From the NCBI GenBank assembly GCA_964420285.1, contig CAYQTE010000016.1:1-64000 (forward strand): a DNA stretch of 64,000 nt. The letters are read 5' to 3'. Positions within the stretch are counted from its first letter, which is position 1. Every line of letters begins with the position of its first letter. Below, piece by piece: positions 35,329 to 43,220 of the stretch. Origin of the DNA: CAYQTE01 sp964420285 (GTDB lineage Bacteria > Planctomycetota > Phycisphaerae > Tepidisphaerales > Tepidisphaeraceae). The notes below the pieces were generated by a model. It ran no database searches, had not been told where the DNA came from, and saw only the letters and a list, made by a program, of their open reading frames with translations. Made by a program: the position numbers and the translations under genes.

Positions 35329-36117
35329 TCACTTGACCAAGCCCATCGACAGCAGTGTCGCCTCCTGTTTGGCAGTCAGCACCTGCTTGAGCGACACAGT
35401 GTCTTTCTCAAGCAGTTCGATCGCCTTGAGCTTCGCATCACGATACGCGTCCATCTTTGCCTGTATCGAATCCGGCGTGGCATTGGTATCGGCCAGTACC
35501 TGGTTCAGATCATCCAGCGCCTTCTGAACCTGATTCTGAGTGTCGCTGGGGGCAATTCCGTAAGGCGAGGAAAGAATGCTGATAAACGCCTGCCTGCCAC
35601 CACCGCCGCCGCCGCCAGGCCCACCCTGCCCGCCGCCTTGCACCACCACGCCGCCGCCGGGTCCGCCCGGGGCGCCGCCGTTGCGAGCGTTGCGGAATGC
35701 GTTGGCAATGTTCTGCATCCCGTTCACGCCGGCGGAGGAACCAACATTGACGGCCTGATTATCCGCGATCACTTTCGTCAACAGCGGTTGAACCGCCGCG
35801 AATTCATCATCGCTGAGGCCCAGCCTGGTCCTCAGATTGTCCATTGCGTTCTGTTTGATCTGGTCTTGAATCGCCTGGAGGTTGAAGCCTCCGCCGCCCT
35901 GCCCACCGCCCGGGCCGCCAGGACCGCCACCACCACCAAATCCGCCCCCGCCAAAACCGCCCCCACCGCCTCCAAATCCGCCACCACCTCCCCCGAACCC
36001 ACCCCCGCCTCCGCCAAATCCGCCGCCGCCGCCCGGCGCCGGTTGTGCCCTTACGCTTGCGCAGACCGCCAAGCCCACCACCGTTACCAGCCCAATCATG
36101 AATACATGTCGCGTCAT
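35329..36117 (-). CDS. Secreted Gly-rich helical protein, paralogue 1 of 3
   Basis: The protein has 262 residues, and AGGAG lies six bases before the ATG. A signal peptide (FMIGLVTVVGLAVCASVRAQ) is followed by 50 residues of almost pure Gly with Phe every seventh position (four GGGGGGF-type units), an amphipathic helix (LRTRLGLSDDEFAAVQPLLT), a second Gly/Pro-rich stretch, and a C-terminal helical segment (TPDSIQAKMDAYRDAKLKAI ... LTAKQEATLLSMGLVK). The last part recalls LTxxQ helices of Spy/CpxP-like periplasmic proteins. Two more paralogues follow upstream. Function unknown; it may be a T2SS cargo, a periplasmic chaperone or an envelope stress protein (inference). Confidence 0.7.
   Translation of the reverse strand: MTRHVFMIGLVTVVGLAVCASVRAQPAPGGGGGFGGGGGGFGGGGGGFGGGGGGFGGGGFGGGGGPGGPGGGQGGGGFNLQAIQDQIKQNAMDNLRTRLGLSDDEFAAVQPLLTKVIADNQAVNVGSSAGVNGMQNIANAFRNARNGGAPGGPGGGVVVQGGGQGGPGGGGGGGRQAFISILSSPYGIAPSDTQNQVQKALDDLNQVLADTNATPDSIQAKMDAYRDAKLKAIELLEKDTVSLKQVLTAKQEATLLSMGLVK
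35934..36028 (-). repeat. Tandem Phe-Gly6 codon repeat in paralogue 1
   Basis: About four and a half imperfect 21-base units encode Phe followed by about six Gly. Codon choice varies between units (ggc, ggg, ggt), which suggests maintenance of the protein pattern rather than very recent slippage. Confidence 0.7.
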
Positions 36118-36288
36118 TGCCGGCTCCTATTCGTTGGTTTCAATCGGAATATTGCGCCGTCCGGGTCCACCGCAACGGCCGCTGTTCCTCTTGTGAGAAT
36201 GCATGGTCGGGCGCCAAGTTTCACAAATCGCTCAATTTCCAGCCGGCATCATACCAGACCCAGCCGCCCGCTGCATGCTCAAACAGGA

Positions 36289-36382
36289 GGGTGTGGCCAT
36301 TTTTCGATCTCTTGATTCCCTAGTTGGAATCCATGGCCGGCGATCCGCCACCGACCGCCGATATCGAAATCTGGCCACACCC
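36289..36382 (-). repeat. Inverted repeat 3' of Gly-rich paralogue 2
   Basis: GGGTGTGGCCA (36289-36299) and TGGCCACACCC (36372-36382) are perfect complements; pairing extends inward to 20 bases with two mismatches (to 36308 and 36363). It begins about 20 bases past the stop codon of paralogue 2. A matching pair lies 3' of paralogue 3 at 37595-37706. Confidence 0.7.
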
Positions 36383-36403
36383 ATCCCAGTCCTTAGGCCA
36401 CCA

Positions 36404-37093
36404 TCAGTTCAGCACGCCCAGTGTGACCATCGCGGCTTCCTGCTTCTGGGTCAGAGCCGACTTGAGGTCGTTGCGATCCTTCAGCAGAGTCTCCTGGGCC
36501 TTGTTCAGGGCATCGCGGAATGCGTCAAGCTTGGCCTTGATCGAATCCGGCGTCGCATCGGCCTGCGCCAACACGTCCTGCAAATCGGCAAAAGCCTTCT
36601 GCACGTCGTTCTGCGTCGCACCGGCAGCAGCGCCCATGCCGCCAGTGGCAGCCGCTCCGCCAACTCCAGCAGCACCGCCGCCACGGCCACCACGGCCACC
36701 GCCACGGCCGTTCGTGAACATTGTGCCCTGCCCGCTTTGAACGACCGCAATGTCGTTCAACACGGCCACGAGCTTCGATTGCAGTGCGGCCATTTCATCG
36801 GCCGAGAATCCCACCGTCGTCTGAATGTTCGCAAGCTGGGTGGCCTGATTGTTCCCTCCACCGCGACCGCCGAAATTGCCGCCGGGACCGCCGCCAGGAG
36901 CGCCAACGCCGCCGGGACCGCCAGGGCCGCCAACTGCCCCACCGGGACCGCCGCCGTTCCCGCCGCGGCCACCACGGCCACCGCGGCCGCCGCCTCCAAA
37001 TCCACCGCCGCCACCGCCGGCGTAGGCCGGGATCGCCAATACGCACATCAATAGAACCGCCGCCAGCATTCCAATCTTGGATTTCGCCGCCAT
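36404..37093 (-). CDS. Secreted Gly-rich helical protein, paralogue 2 of 3
   Basis: The protein has 229 residues from the ATG at 37093, with AAAGGAG seven bases upstream. MAAKSKIGMLAAVLLMCVLA opens a signal peptide cut near AYA. A Gly/Arg/Pro-rich region of 60 residues, an amphipathic helix (LANIQTTVGFSADEMAALQS), a short Gly/Arg stretch (GRGGGRGGRGGGA), then a second helical region (QNDVQKAFADLQDVLAQADA) and the C-terminus LTQKQEAAMVTLGVLN complete it. The ribosome site and first codons (GAAAGGAGCAACGCG ATG GCGGCGAAA) are identical to paralogue 3, indicating recent duplication. Unknown function; see paralogue 1 for alternatives. Confidence 0.72.
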   Translation of the reverse strand: MAAKSKIGMLAAVLLMCVLAIPAYAGGGGGGFGGGGRGGRGGRGGNGGGPGGAVGGPGGPGGVGAPGGGPGGNFGGRGGGNNQATQLANIQTTVGFSADEMAALQSKLVAVLNDIAVVQSGQGTMFTNGRGGGRGGRGGGAAGVGGAAATGGMGAAAGATQNDVQKAFADLQDVLAQADATPDSIKAKLDAFRDALNKAQETLLKDRNDLKSALTQKQEAAMVTLGVLN

Positions 37094-37219
37094 CGCGTTG
37101 CTCCTTTCGGGAGAGTTGATTGGGCCCGGTCGACACGCCGCCAGACGCACCGGCGATTCACCGGCTCCCATCGGCCCCGACGCAAACGGGAGTAAGTCGA
37201 ATCGCACCGGGTCAGACCA

Positions 37220-37235
37220 GGCGGCACGCGCCGCC
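37220..37235. promoter_or_regulatory. Palindrome upstream of paralogue 2
   Basis: GGCGGCACGCGCCGCC is a six-base-pair inverted repeat with a four-base centre, 127 bases upstream of the start codon of paralogue 2. The same 16 bases occur 122 bases upstream of paralogue 3 (38445-38460). It may be an operator or leader hairpin. Confidence 0.4.
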
Positions 37236-37594
37236 TTTGCTCACTGTAGGTAGTAGTCTCTCGGGCCAATTCCGTTGATTCACAGGCAAACAGCCGCCGC
37301 GCGGCGCTGGGCGATCTGAATACCGTTCGCTTGGGAACGGGGCCGCCGCGAGCCTGGCCCATGCTCGCGCATCGCTTGATCTGCCTCGCCACGCCCCAAA
37401 CTGCTTTCCTCAGCGTCCCGGCTCCGCTTCGTCCGGGCTTACCTTGCAGCCCCGCCCACCCCTCGCCCCACTCACCCCCTACTGCAATCCCCGATACCTT
37501 CACCGTCCGCCGACAAACACCCCACCCGTTCTCCGCCGGAACCCACCAAAGCGGAGCCAAATCTGACGCCTTCCCTGCCTCAAAGCAAATCAAA

Positions 37595-37706
37595 CCGGCG
37601 GGGTGTGACCAAGCGTATCGCTTTCCGATCGCCTTTGATCGGGCGCCGTCGCGATTTCTGACCTTTCGGCCTCGCCACGGTCGATCCGTCTGGCCACACC
37701 CGCCGG
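37595..37706 (-). repeat. Inverted repeat 3' of Gly-rich paralogue 3
   Basis: CCGGCGGGGTGTGACCA (37595-37611) is complementary, with one mismatch and one extra base, to TGGCCACACCCGCCGG (37691-37706). The arms share the GGTGTGGCCA core with the element behind paralogue 2. The proximal arm starts about 15 bases past the stop codon of paralogue 3. Confidence 0.7.
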
Positions 37707-37720
37707 AGTATTTGCTGTCC

Positions 37721-38323
37721 TTAGTTCAGAACGCCCAAGCCGATGAGCTGGGCTTCCTGCTTCGGATTCACGGCCGCCTTGAGGTCAGCGCGGTCCTTGG
37801 TCAGCTTGTCCGAGGCAGTCTTGACGGCTGCACGGAAGGCATCGACCTTGGCCTTGATCGCATCGGGAGTCGAGTCAGCCGCTGCGGTCGTGGTATTCAG
37901 GTCGGCAAGGGCAGTCGCCACTTCATTCGCCGGGGCTGCCGGAGCCGCGCCGCCGCCACGTCCGCCGCGTCCGCCGCCACGGGCGAACAGGGTGCCAGCG
38001 CCACTCTGAACGACCACGAGGTCTTCCAGAACGGTGGTGATCTTCGGGGAGATCGTCGTCTCAGCCGCATCGAGGCCGAGCGTCGTCTGAATCTGGGTCA
38101 ACTGGGCAGCCGGGCCGCCGCCGCCGGGGCCACGAGCGCCAGGTCCACCAGCGCCAGGTGCGCCACCGCCAGGTGCGCCAGCGCGGCCAGCGCGGCCACC
38201 GCGGCCACCACCACCACCACCAGCGCCGCCACCGCCGCCGCCACCACCGGCAAACGCCGGCATCGCCAAGGCTGCCATCAGCAGGATCGCTGCCAACAGA
38301 CTCACTTTACTTTTCGCCGCCAT
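37721..38323 (-). CDS. Secreted Gly-rich helical protein, paralogue 3 of 3
   Basis: The protein has 200 residues from the ATG at 38323, with AAAGGAG seven bases upstream. MAAKSKVSLLAAILLMAALA leads a signal peptide cut near AFA, then 60 residues of Gly/Ala/Arg/Pro, a helix (LTQIQTTLGLDAAETTISPK), a short Gly/Arg stretch, a second helix (VATALADLNTTTAAADSTPD) and the C-terminus AVNPKQEAQLIGLGVLN. The final motif aligns with LTQKQEAAMVTLGVLN and LTAKQEATLLSMGLVK of the other two. No known family is certain; an LTxxQ-like (Spy/CpxP) relation is possible. Confidence 0.72.
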   Translation of the reverse strand: MAAKSKVSLLAAILLMAALAMPAFAGGGGGGGGAGGGGGGRGGRAGRAGAPGGGAPGAGGPGARGPGGGGPAAQLTQIQTTLGLDAAETTISPKITTVLEDLVVVQSGAGTLFARGGGRGGRGGGAAPAAPANEVATALADLNTTTAAADSTPDAIKAKVDAFRAAVKTASDKLTKDRADLKAAVNPKQEAQLIGLGVLN

Positions 38324-38893
38324 CGCGTTGCTCCTTTCGCTCATCGAGTCCCGAGGTGTCGCATCCGCCCCTTTGCCGTCCATTTCCCGTTTTACCGTCG
38401 AAACCCGGCGGAAACACGGATCTGGACCTCAACGCGGCCTGTCAGGCGGCACGCGCCGCCCGCGAACACACTCGGTCACTCCCGAGCATTTAACTCATGT
38501 TTGTATTGCGAACTCTGCGATTCCCTCCGCTACACCGGCCTGCCCTCAACAACCGGCAGGCCAGCCGCACATCCAACTTAGATGATTGTTTCCGTTTGTA
38601 ACTCGTTACCTAAAATCGACTTGCCGAAAAACTCCACCATTTCCTCCGCCAGGCCGCAGGTACCAGAATAGCACCCGACCTCCACTACATACCGCCCTTC
38701 GGCCCGTTTGTTGGACCCGCACTCGCGGCTTGCCAACACGGACCCCCGGACATACTGGCATAACTCTCATACCAGCAATTCTCGCCGCCGTTGCAGCCAC
38801 TCTAACAATTCCGAGTTTTTCTTTGCAACATTTACCAGAGTTGCACATGCACCATGAATCGGCCACCCCGCCACTGTGCCCGCTCCCCTGCAC
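38324..38893. other. Intergenic region upstream of paralogue 3
   Basis: These 570 bases have no credible gene. They hold the leader of paralogue 3, the palindrome at 38445-38460, and an eight-base-pair hairpin GGCCTGCC/GGCAGGCC (38537-38544 and 38555-38562) that could stop transcripts coming from the ABC transporter gene. The part near 38580-38840 is noticeably less GC-rich than its surroundings; nothing else was recognised. Confidence 0.5.
38445..38460. promoter_or_regulatory. Palindrome upstream of paralogue 3
   Basis: GGCGGCACGCGCCGCC, identical to 37220-37235, lies 122 bases upstream of the start codon of paralogue 3. Shared sequence and similar spacing suggest co-regulation of the two paralogues or retention from their duplication. 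Confidence 0.4.
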
Positions 38894-41137
38894 TCATTCC
38901 CCCGCCGGCGCCATCACCATCTGCCTCTCATAAAGCTGCTGATATGTCTCGCACGAACCCATTAGCCCCTCATGGCTCCCCTGTCCGATGATCCGCCCGC
39001 GGTCCATCACGACAATCTCGTCGGCGCTCAGGATCGTCCCCAGGCGATGGGCGATCACAAAGGTCGTGCGCTCGTGCATCAGGGTTTGGATGGCCGTTTG
39101 GATCAGGTGTTCGCTTTCGGCATCAACCTGGCTGGTGGCTTCGTCAAGAATCAGGATCGGCGCATCGCGCAGGATCGCCCGCGCGATACACAGCCGCTGC
39201 CGCTGCCCGCCGCTGAGCGATCCGCCCTGCTCGCCGAGCACCGTCGCATAACCGGCCGGTTTTTCGAGAATGAACTCGTGGGCGAAGGCTCGCTTGGCGG
39301 CCGATTCGATCTGGCTCTGGGTGGCTCGCGGATTCCCGTAGGCGATGTTCTGCGCGATCGTAACCGGAAAGACGACGCTGTCCTGCGTGACCAGGCTCAT
39401 CTGCCGCCGTACGCTGGATAATTTGGCGGCACGGAGGTCGACGCCGTCGATGCTGACACTGCCGCCCTGCGGATCGTAGAACCTGGGCAAGAGCGCCATG
39501 AGCGTGGTTTTGCCGCTGCCGTTGCGGCCGACAATGGCAATGGACCGGCCCCTGGCGACGGCGAGATTCACATCCTGCAATGCGTTGCCCGTTGCGCCGG
39601 GATAGGCGAAAGTGACGTTTGTGAATCGAATCTCGCGTTGCAGAGGCGGCAATGTCACGCCGGTGTCGCCGGCGGTGTGCCGGCCGGCCGGACGCGGCCG
39701 CTCGACGGGCATGTCCAATGATTGGAACACTCTTGCCGCCGCCGCATTGCTCTTTTGCAGGGCGTTGGTCACTTTGCTGCATTTGCGCAGGCTTTCGCCG
39801 ATGCTCGCCAGTGACACCATCACCATGATCAGCAGCGCGGCATCCAGCGTTCCCAGCACCAGTACCATGTAGGAGGCATACAGGACGATGGCCCCGGCCA
39901 CGAACAAAGTCAGCGTTTCCAGCGTCGGGGCGCTGTAGGCGTCGATCCGGCTCATGCGCAATTGCTCGCGAACCAGACCGCCCATGATGGTCCGATACCG
40001 CCGCCGTTCGTATCGCTCGGCCCCCGACGCCTTCACCACCCGAATCCCGTTCAGTGTCGCCTCAAGCTGGCCCAGCATTGTCGAGGAACTTTCCAATGCC
40101 TTGCGGCTGGCCCTGCGCATCTTCCGGCCGAATTTCCGGATCAGGAAATACATCACCGGCCCGAACGCCAGGATGAACACGGTCAGTTTCCAGCTCAGGA
40201 ACATCGCCAGACCAAACGCCATCGCCGCCTTGATCGGTTCCTGGATGCTCTGGCCCAGCACGGTTTTGAAGCCGTCCTGAAGGTTGTTGCAGTCCTGCAC
40301 CAGACGGCTGGTCAGATCGCTGGTCCCCTGCTCGCCGAATTTGTCCAGCGAAAGATGCAGCACGTGGTCGTACAAATGCCGTCGGATGTCATCGACCGCC
40401 ATGATCGCCACTTTGTCCGATAGATATTCCTGAAAGAACCGCACCACATTCCCCACCACGGTCAAAAGCGCGATCAGCCCAAACACGGCCGCTATCGACC
40501 AGACGGGCTTCCTGGGTAGCCACGCCGTTACGGTCAAGCCCCAGCGCGTGTATTCATGGATCGGATTCAGCTTCACGCTCGCCGGCACACCCGGCGCCGA
40601 GGCGATGGCCGTGTAGACCTCCAGCGGCACGGGATCGTTCCCCGCCAGGGCAATCGTCCGCAACACCTCCGTCGCGTGGGCACGAGCTTCTTCGCCGGCT
40701 TTCCCCGGATTGGCGCCGGAGAACGCGCCGATTGCGCTATTCGCCGACGGATTGTCATTCCCGGTCAATTCGAGAATCTGCCCGCCGGTCCATTGCATCA
40801 CATCGGCCGGTCCGCCTTTGGTTTGCGCGCGGAGAATCTGCACCTTGAAGGGATCATCCGCCAGTTGCGCCCCCAGCCGGGCCTGAGCCGCCCGGCGGTA
40901 GGCCCACGATTGCACGCTGTCGCCGCTGATCAGCACGCTCATGATCGGCAGCATGGTCCCCAGCCCGCCGGTCATGCAGACGCCCACAAACAGTGCGCAT
41001 ACGATTGACGTGAAAACCGTGAGTCGATACGGCCACAAATAGCGCATGGCCCGCCAGAAATCGGCATTCCCCTTGCTCTGCCGGCGCGGCGGCGGCGGTG
41101 CGGGAGGGCTGTCAGTTGTCGAACGGTTAAGACTCAT
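38894..41137 (-). CDS. MsbA-type ABC exporter (permease-ATPase fusion)
   Basis: The protein has 747 residues. The N-terminal membrane domain has six predicted helices and the C-terminal ABC domain has Walker A GRNGSGKTT (near residue 535), Q-loop SLVTQDSV, signature LSGGQRQRL (near 638) and Walker B ILILDEATSQVD (near 657), then H-loop IAHRLGTI. Between the first two helices sits an extracytoplasmic segment of about 130 residues (YRRAAQARLGAQLADDPFKV ... VKLNPIHEYTRWG) absent from E. coli MsbA. It probably works as a homodimer exporting lipid, polysaccharide precursor or peptide; the substrate is unknown. It is divergent from a DegT aminotransferase gene. Confidence 0.9.
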   Translation of the reverse strand: MSLNRSTTDSPPAPPPPRRQSKGNADFWRAMRYLWPYRLTVFTSIVCALFVGVCMTGGLGTMLPIMSVLISGDSVQSWAYRRAAQARLGAQLADDPFKVQILRAQTKGGPADVMQWTGGQILELTGNDNPSANSAIGAFSGANPGKAGEEARAHATEVLRTIALAGNDPVPLEVYTAIASAPGVPASVKLNPIHEYTRWGLTVTAWLPRKPVWSIAAVFGLIALLTVVGNVVRFFQEYLSDKVAIMAVDDIRRHLYDHVLHLSLDKFGEQGTSDLTSRLVQDCNNLQDGFKTVLGQSIQEPIKAAMAFGLAMFLSWKLTVFILAFGPVMYFLIRKFGRKMRRASRKALESSSTMLGQLEATLNGIRVVKASGAERYERRRYRTIMGGLVREQLRMSRIDAYSAPTLETLTLFVAGAIVLYASYMVLVLGTLDAALLIMVMVSLASIGESLRKCSKVTNALQKSNAAAARVFQSLDMPVERPRPAGRHTAGDTGVTLPPLQREIRFTNVTFAYPGATGNALQDVNLAVARGRSIAIVGRNGSGKTTLMALLPRFYDPQGGSVSIDGVDLRAAKLSSVRRQMSLVTQDSVVFPVTIAQNIAYGNPRATQSQIESAAKRAFAHEFILEKPAGYATVLGEQGGSLSGGQRQRLCIARAILRDAPILILDEATSQVDAESEHLIQTAIQTLMHERTTFVIAHRLGTILSADEIVVMDRGRIIGQGSHEGLMGSCETYQQLYERQMVMAPAGE

Positions 41138-41217
41138 GCGGCGACGGCTCCGAGGTCGATAATGACATTATCGGACGAAGATCGCCGATGTGAAGAGAAT
41201 TAACATCAAAGCGAGTT

Positions 41218-41366
41218 AACCGCAAAGACGCCACGACGCAAAGGTAAAATCACGCCAAGGCCAAAGCTCAAAACCTCGCCCCTTCCTCTCCAGCGGAATC
41301 GCGCGGAATTTCGCCATCAGCACCATCGTCTCCTAAGGTATCTTCCATCTCAGCGTCTTTGCGGTT
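41218..41366. repeat. Inverted repeat with AACCGCAAAGACGC arms
   Basis: A perfect 14-base arm at 41218-41231 is matched by GCGTCTTTGCGGTT at 41353-41366. The left arm continues CACGACGCAAAGG. The repeat fills most of the 240-base gap between the divergent ABC exporter and DegT genes. The core is related to the inverted repeat at 67-220. Promoters of both genes must lie within or beside it. Confidence 0.7.
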
Positions 41367-41377
41367 GATTAGAATTT

Positions 41378-42523
41378 ATGCCCAAGCCCATCCCACTCTC
41401 GTCACCGGACATCAGCCCGCGCGACATCGATGCCGTCGTCGATGTGCTGCAAACCCCCACCCTTTCCATCGGCCCCAAACTCGATGAATTCGAGGCCGCC
41501 TGCGCCAAGATCGCCGGGCGGCGGCATGGCGTCGGCGTCTGCAACGGAACCGCCGGGTTGCATCTGACCATGCTCGCCGCCGGCATCAAGAGCGGCGATG
41601 AAGTCATCACGACGCCCTTCAGTTTTGTCGCCAGCGCCAATTGCATCCTGTACGTCGGCGCCAAGCCCGTCTTTGCAGATATCAATCCCAAGACCCTCAA
41701 CATCGATCTGACCAAAGCCGCCGCCGCCATCACGCCCAAGACCCGCGCCATCGTGGCCGTCGAAGCCTTCGGCCATCCCGGCGGAATGGTCGAACTCGAA
41801 CAACTCGCCCAGAAGAATGAACTGATCCTCATCGAGGACTCGTGCGAAGGTTTCGGCGGGCGCTTCGGCGAGCGGCGCATCGGCGGTTTCGGCCGGGCCA
41901 GCGTCTTCGCCTTTTATCCCAACAAGCAGATCACCACCGGCGAGGGCGGCATGATCGTCACGGATGATGATGCCTTCGCCACCACCTGCCGCAGTCTGCG
42001 CAACCAGGGCCGCGACGGCATGGCGTGGCTGGCCCATCAGCGCCTCGGCTATAACTATCGCCTCAGCGAAATCGCCGCGGCGTTGGGCGTCTCGCAATGC
42101 CACCGGCTGGACGAGATCCTCACCCAGCGCCGCCGGGTCGCCAACGCATACATCGATCGCCTGATGACCAGCCGGTTCCTCATCATGCCGACGCTCAGCG
42201 ATGACACCTTCATGAGCTGGTTCGTGTTTGTGGTGCGATTGAACGACCTGTTCACTCCCGCCGACCGCGACCAGATCATCAAGGAACTGCGCTCTGAAGG
42301 GATCGGCTGTTCGAACTATTTCCCGCCGATCCACTTGCAGCCGTACATGACCGAATCCTTCGGCTACAAACCCGGCGACTATCCCATCTGCGAACACGTC
42401 GCCGCCCGCACCCTGGCCCTGCCCTTCTTCAACACGCTGACCACCCGCCAGATCCACCGCGTCTGCGACACGCTGGAAACGATCCTCGAACGCACGCTCA
42501 TGAAGGAATCGCCGAGGTTTTGA
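41378..42523 (+). CDS. DegT/DnrJ/EryC1/StrS-family PLP aminotransferase
   Basis: The protein has 381 residues. It opens with PIPLSSPDISPRDIDAVVDV, has the substrate/PLP motif NGTAGLHLTMLAAG, the DEVITTPFSFVASAN strand, the aspartate motif ILIEDSCEGFG, and the Schiff-base lysine in FYPNKQITTGEGG (Lys183). These are hallmarks of the sugar aminotransferase family that makes amino-sugars for surface polysaccharides or glycosylation. Length is normal. The gene is divergent from an ABC exporter, which could fit a surface-glycan pathway, but no glycosyltransferases are adjacent. The ribosome site is weak. Confidence 0.92.
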   Translation: MPKPIPLSSPDISPRDIDAVVDVLQTPTLSIGPKLDEFEAACAKIAGRRHGVGVCNGTAGLHLTMLAAGIKSGDEVITTPFSFVASANCILYVGAKPVFADINPKTLNIDLTKAAAAITPKTRAIVAVEAFGHPGGMVELEQLAQKNELILIEDSCEGFGGRFGERRIGGFGRASVFAFYPNKQITTGEGGMIVTDDDAFATTCRSLRNQGRDGMAWLAHQRLGYNYRLSEIAAALGVSQCHRLDEILTQRRRVANAYIDRLMTSRFLIMPTLSDDTFMSWFVFVVRLNDLFTPADRDQIIKELRSEGIGCSNYFPPIHLQPYMTESFGYKPGDYPICEHVAARTLALPFFNTLTTRQIHRVCDTLETILERTLMKESPRF

Positions 42524-42659
42524 TTGGCGACGATCCGCCGTGATCCTGATCCCCGTTCTGGCGAAACTGATTGCGTTGGGCGAGAAACGCACAATCCGCC
42601 GGCCGGTTCGTTGGAATTTGGTTGACTGCCGCGATGAAACGTGCGATTTTCGGAGGCCC

Positions 42660-43058
42660 GTGAAGCTCGTGGCCGTCTATCGCACCCACTACACGCACTG
42701 CGACGAGGTCGCCGACATTCTTAAATGCGCCGGCCTGCACCCCGTCTTCGACGAGTGACCACGTTGGATCACAGTGAACGATTTTTCAAGTACGCCCATC
42801 CTGGTGCCGGAGGACGAGGCCGATCGCGCCCGGGAAATCTTGTCCAAATGGTGGGCCGATTCGGAGGCGCGAATCTCCGTATACCTGCGCGGCTCGTGGT
42901 GGCGTCCGGTCGTCGTCCCATTCCTCGTCGCCGTTGCCATTGGCGTGTTGGTTGGAATCGTGACGAGGCAGGTGCTCTCCGGATTGGCAGTGTGGCTTGT
43001 GGGCTTTTTGCTGATTATTCAGTTTGTCGGATCTCGATCCAAGCGCCGGCGGAGCTAG
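42660..43058 (+). pseudogene. DUF2007-like protein interrupted by an in-frame TGA
   Basis: From a GTG at 42660 (CGGAGG just upstream) the frame reads VKLVAVYRTHYTHCDEVADI and LKCAGLHPVFDE, then TGA (42756-42758), then in the same frame PRWITVNDFSSTPILVPEDE and ADRAREILSKWWADSE, then two membrane-type segments. Both halves match one DUF2007 domain (N-terminal strand-helix, C-terminal LVPxxxAxxAREIL). So a single TGA splits an otherwise intact 132-residue gene. Possible causes are a nonsense mutation (TGG to TGA would give Trp), a sequencing error, or read-through. The second half could be made from a GTG at 42774 but has no ribosome site. Confidence 0.65.
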
Positions 43059-43220
43059 GATTTCCATTCAGACCATCGCGCCTCATCGGGCTCGCCGGCC
43101 TGGCCTTTTTCGCGTGACACCGAGTCCGCCATTGGGTACTCTCGTCGGCACTGAACCAGGCAGCGGACTTGGTCATAGAGTTGTCCCGTCCAACAGGTCC
43201 AAATCACGGAGCCTCATTCG

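Larger units (their letters stand above)
37094..37720. other. Intergenic region between Gly-rich paralogues 2 and 3
   Basis: No protein-like reading frame is visible in these 627 bases. The stretch holds the leader of paralogue 2, the palindrome GGCGGCACGCGCCGCC at 37220-37235, and the inverted repeat 37595-37706 that follows paralogue 3. Reading frames crossing it are rich in Pro/Arg/Ser and lack conserved motifs. Confidence 0.6.

Noticed and set aside
37331..38581. Plus-strand frame of 416 residues across Gly-rich paralogue 3
   Set aside because: It crosses intergenic palindromes, is Pro/Arg/Ala/Thr-rich without motifs, and is antisense to a gene with a good ribosome site and signal peptide.
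42756..42758. TGA read as selenocysteine in the DUF2007-like gene
   Set aside because: No SECIS-like hairpin was evident directly after the codon and DUF2007 has no known redox Cys at this place, so a nonsense change or base error is more likely.
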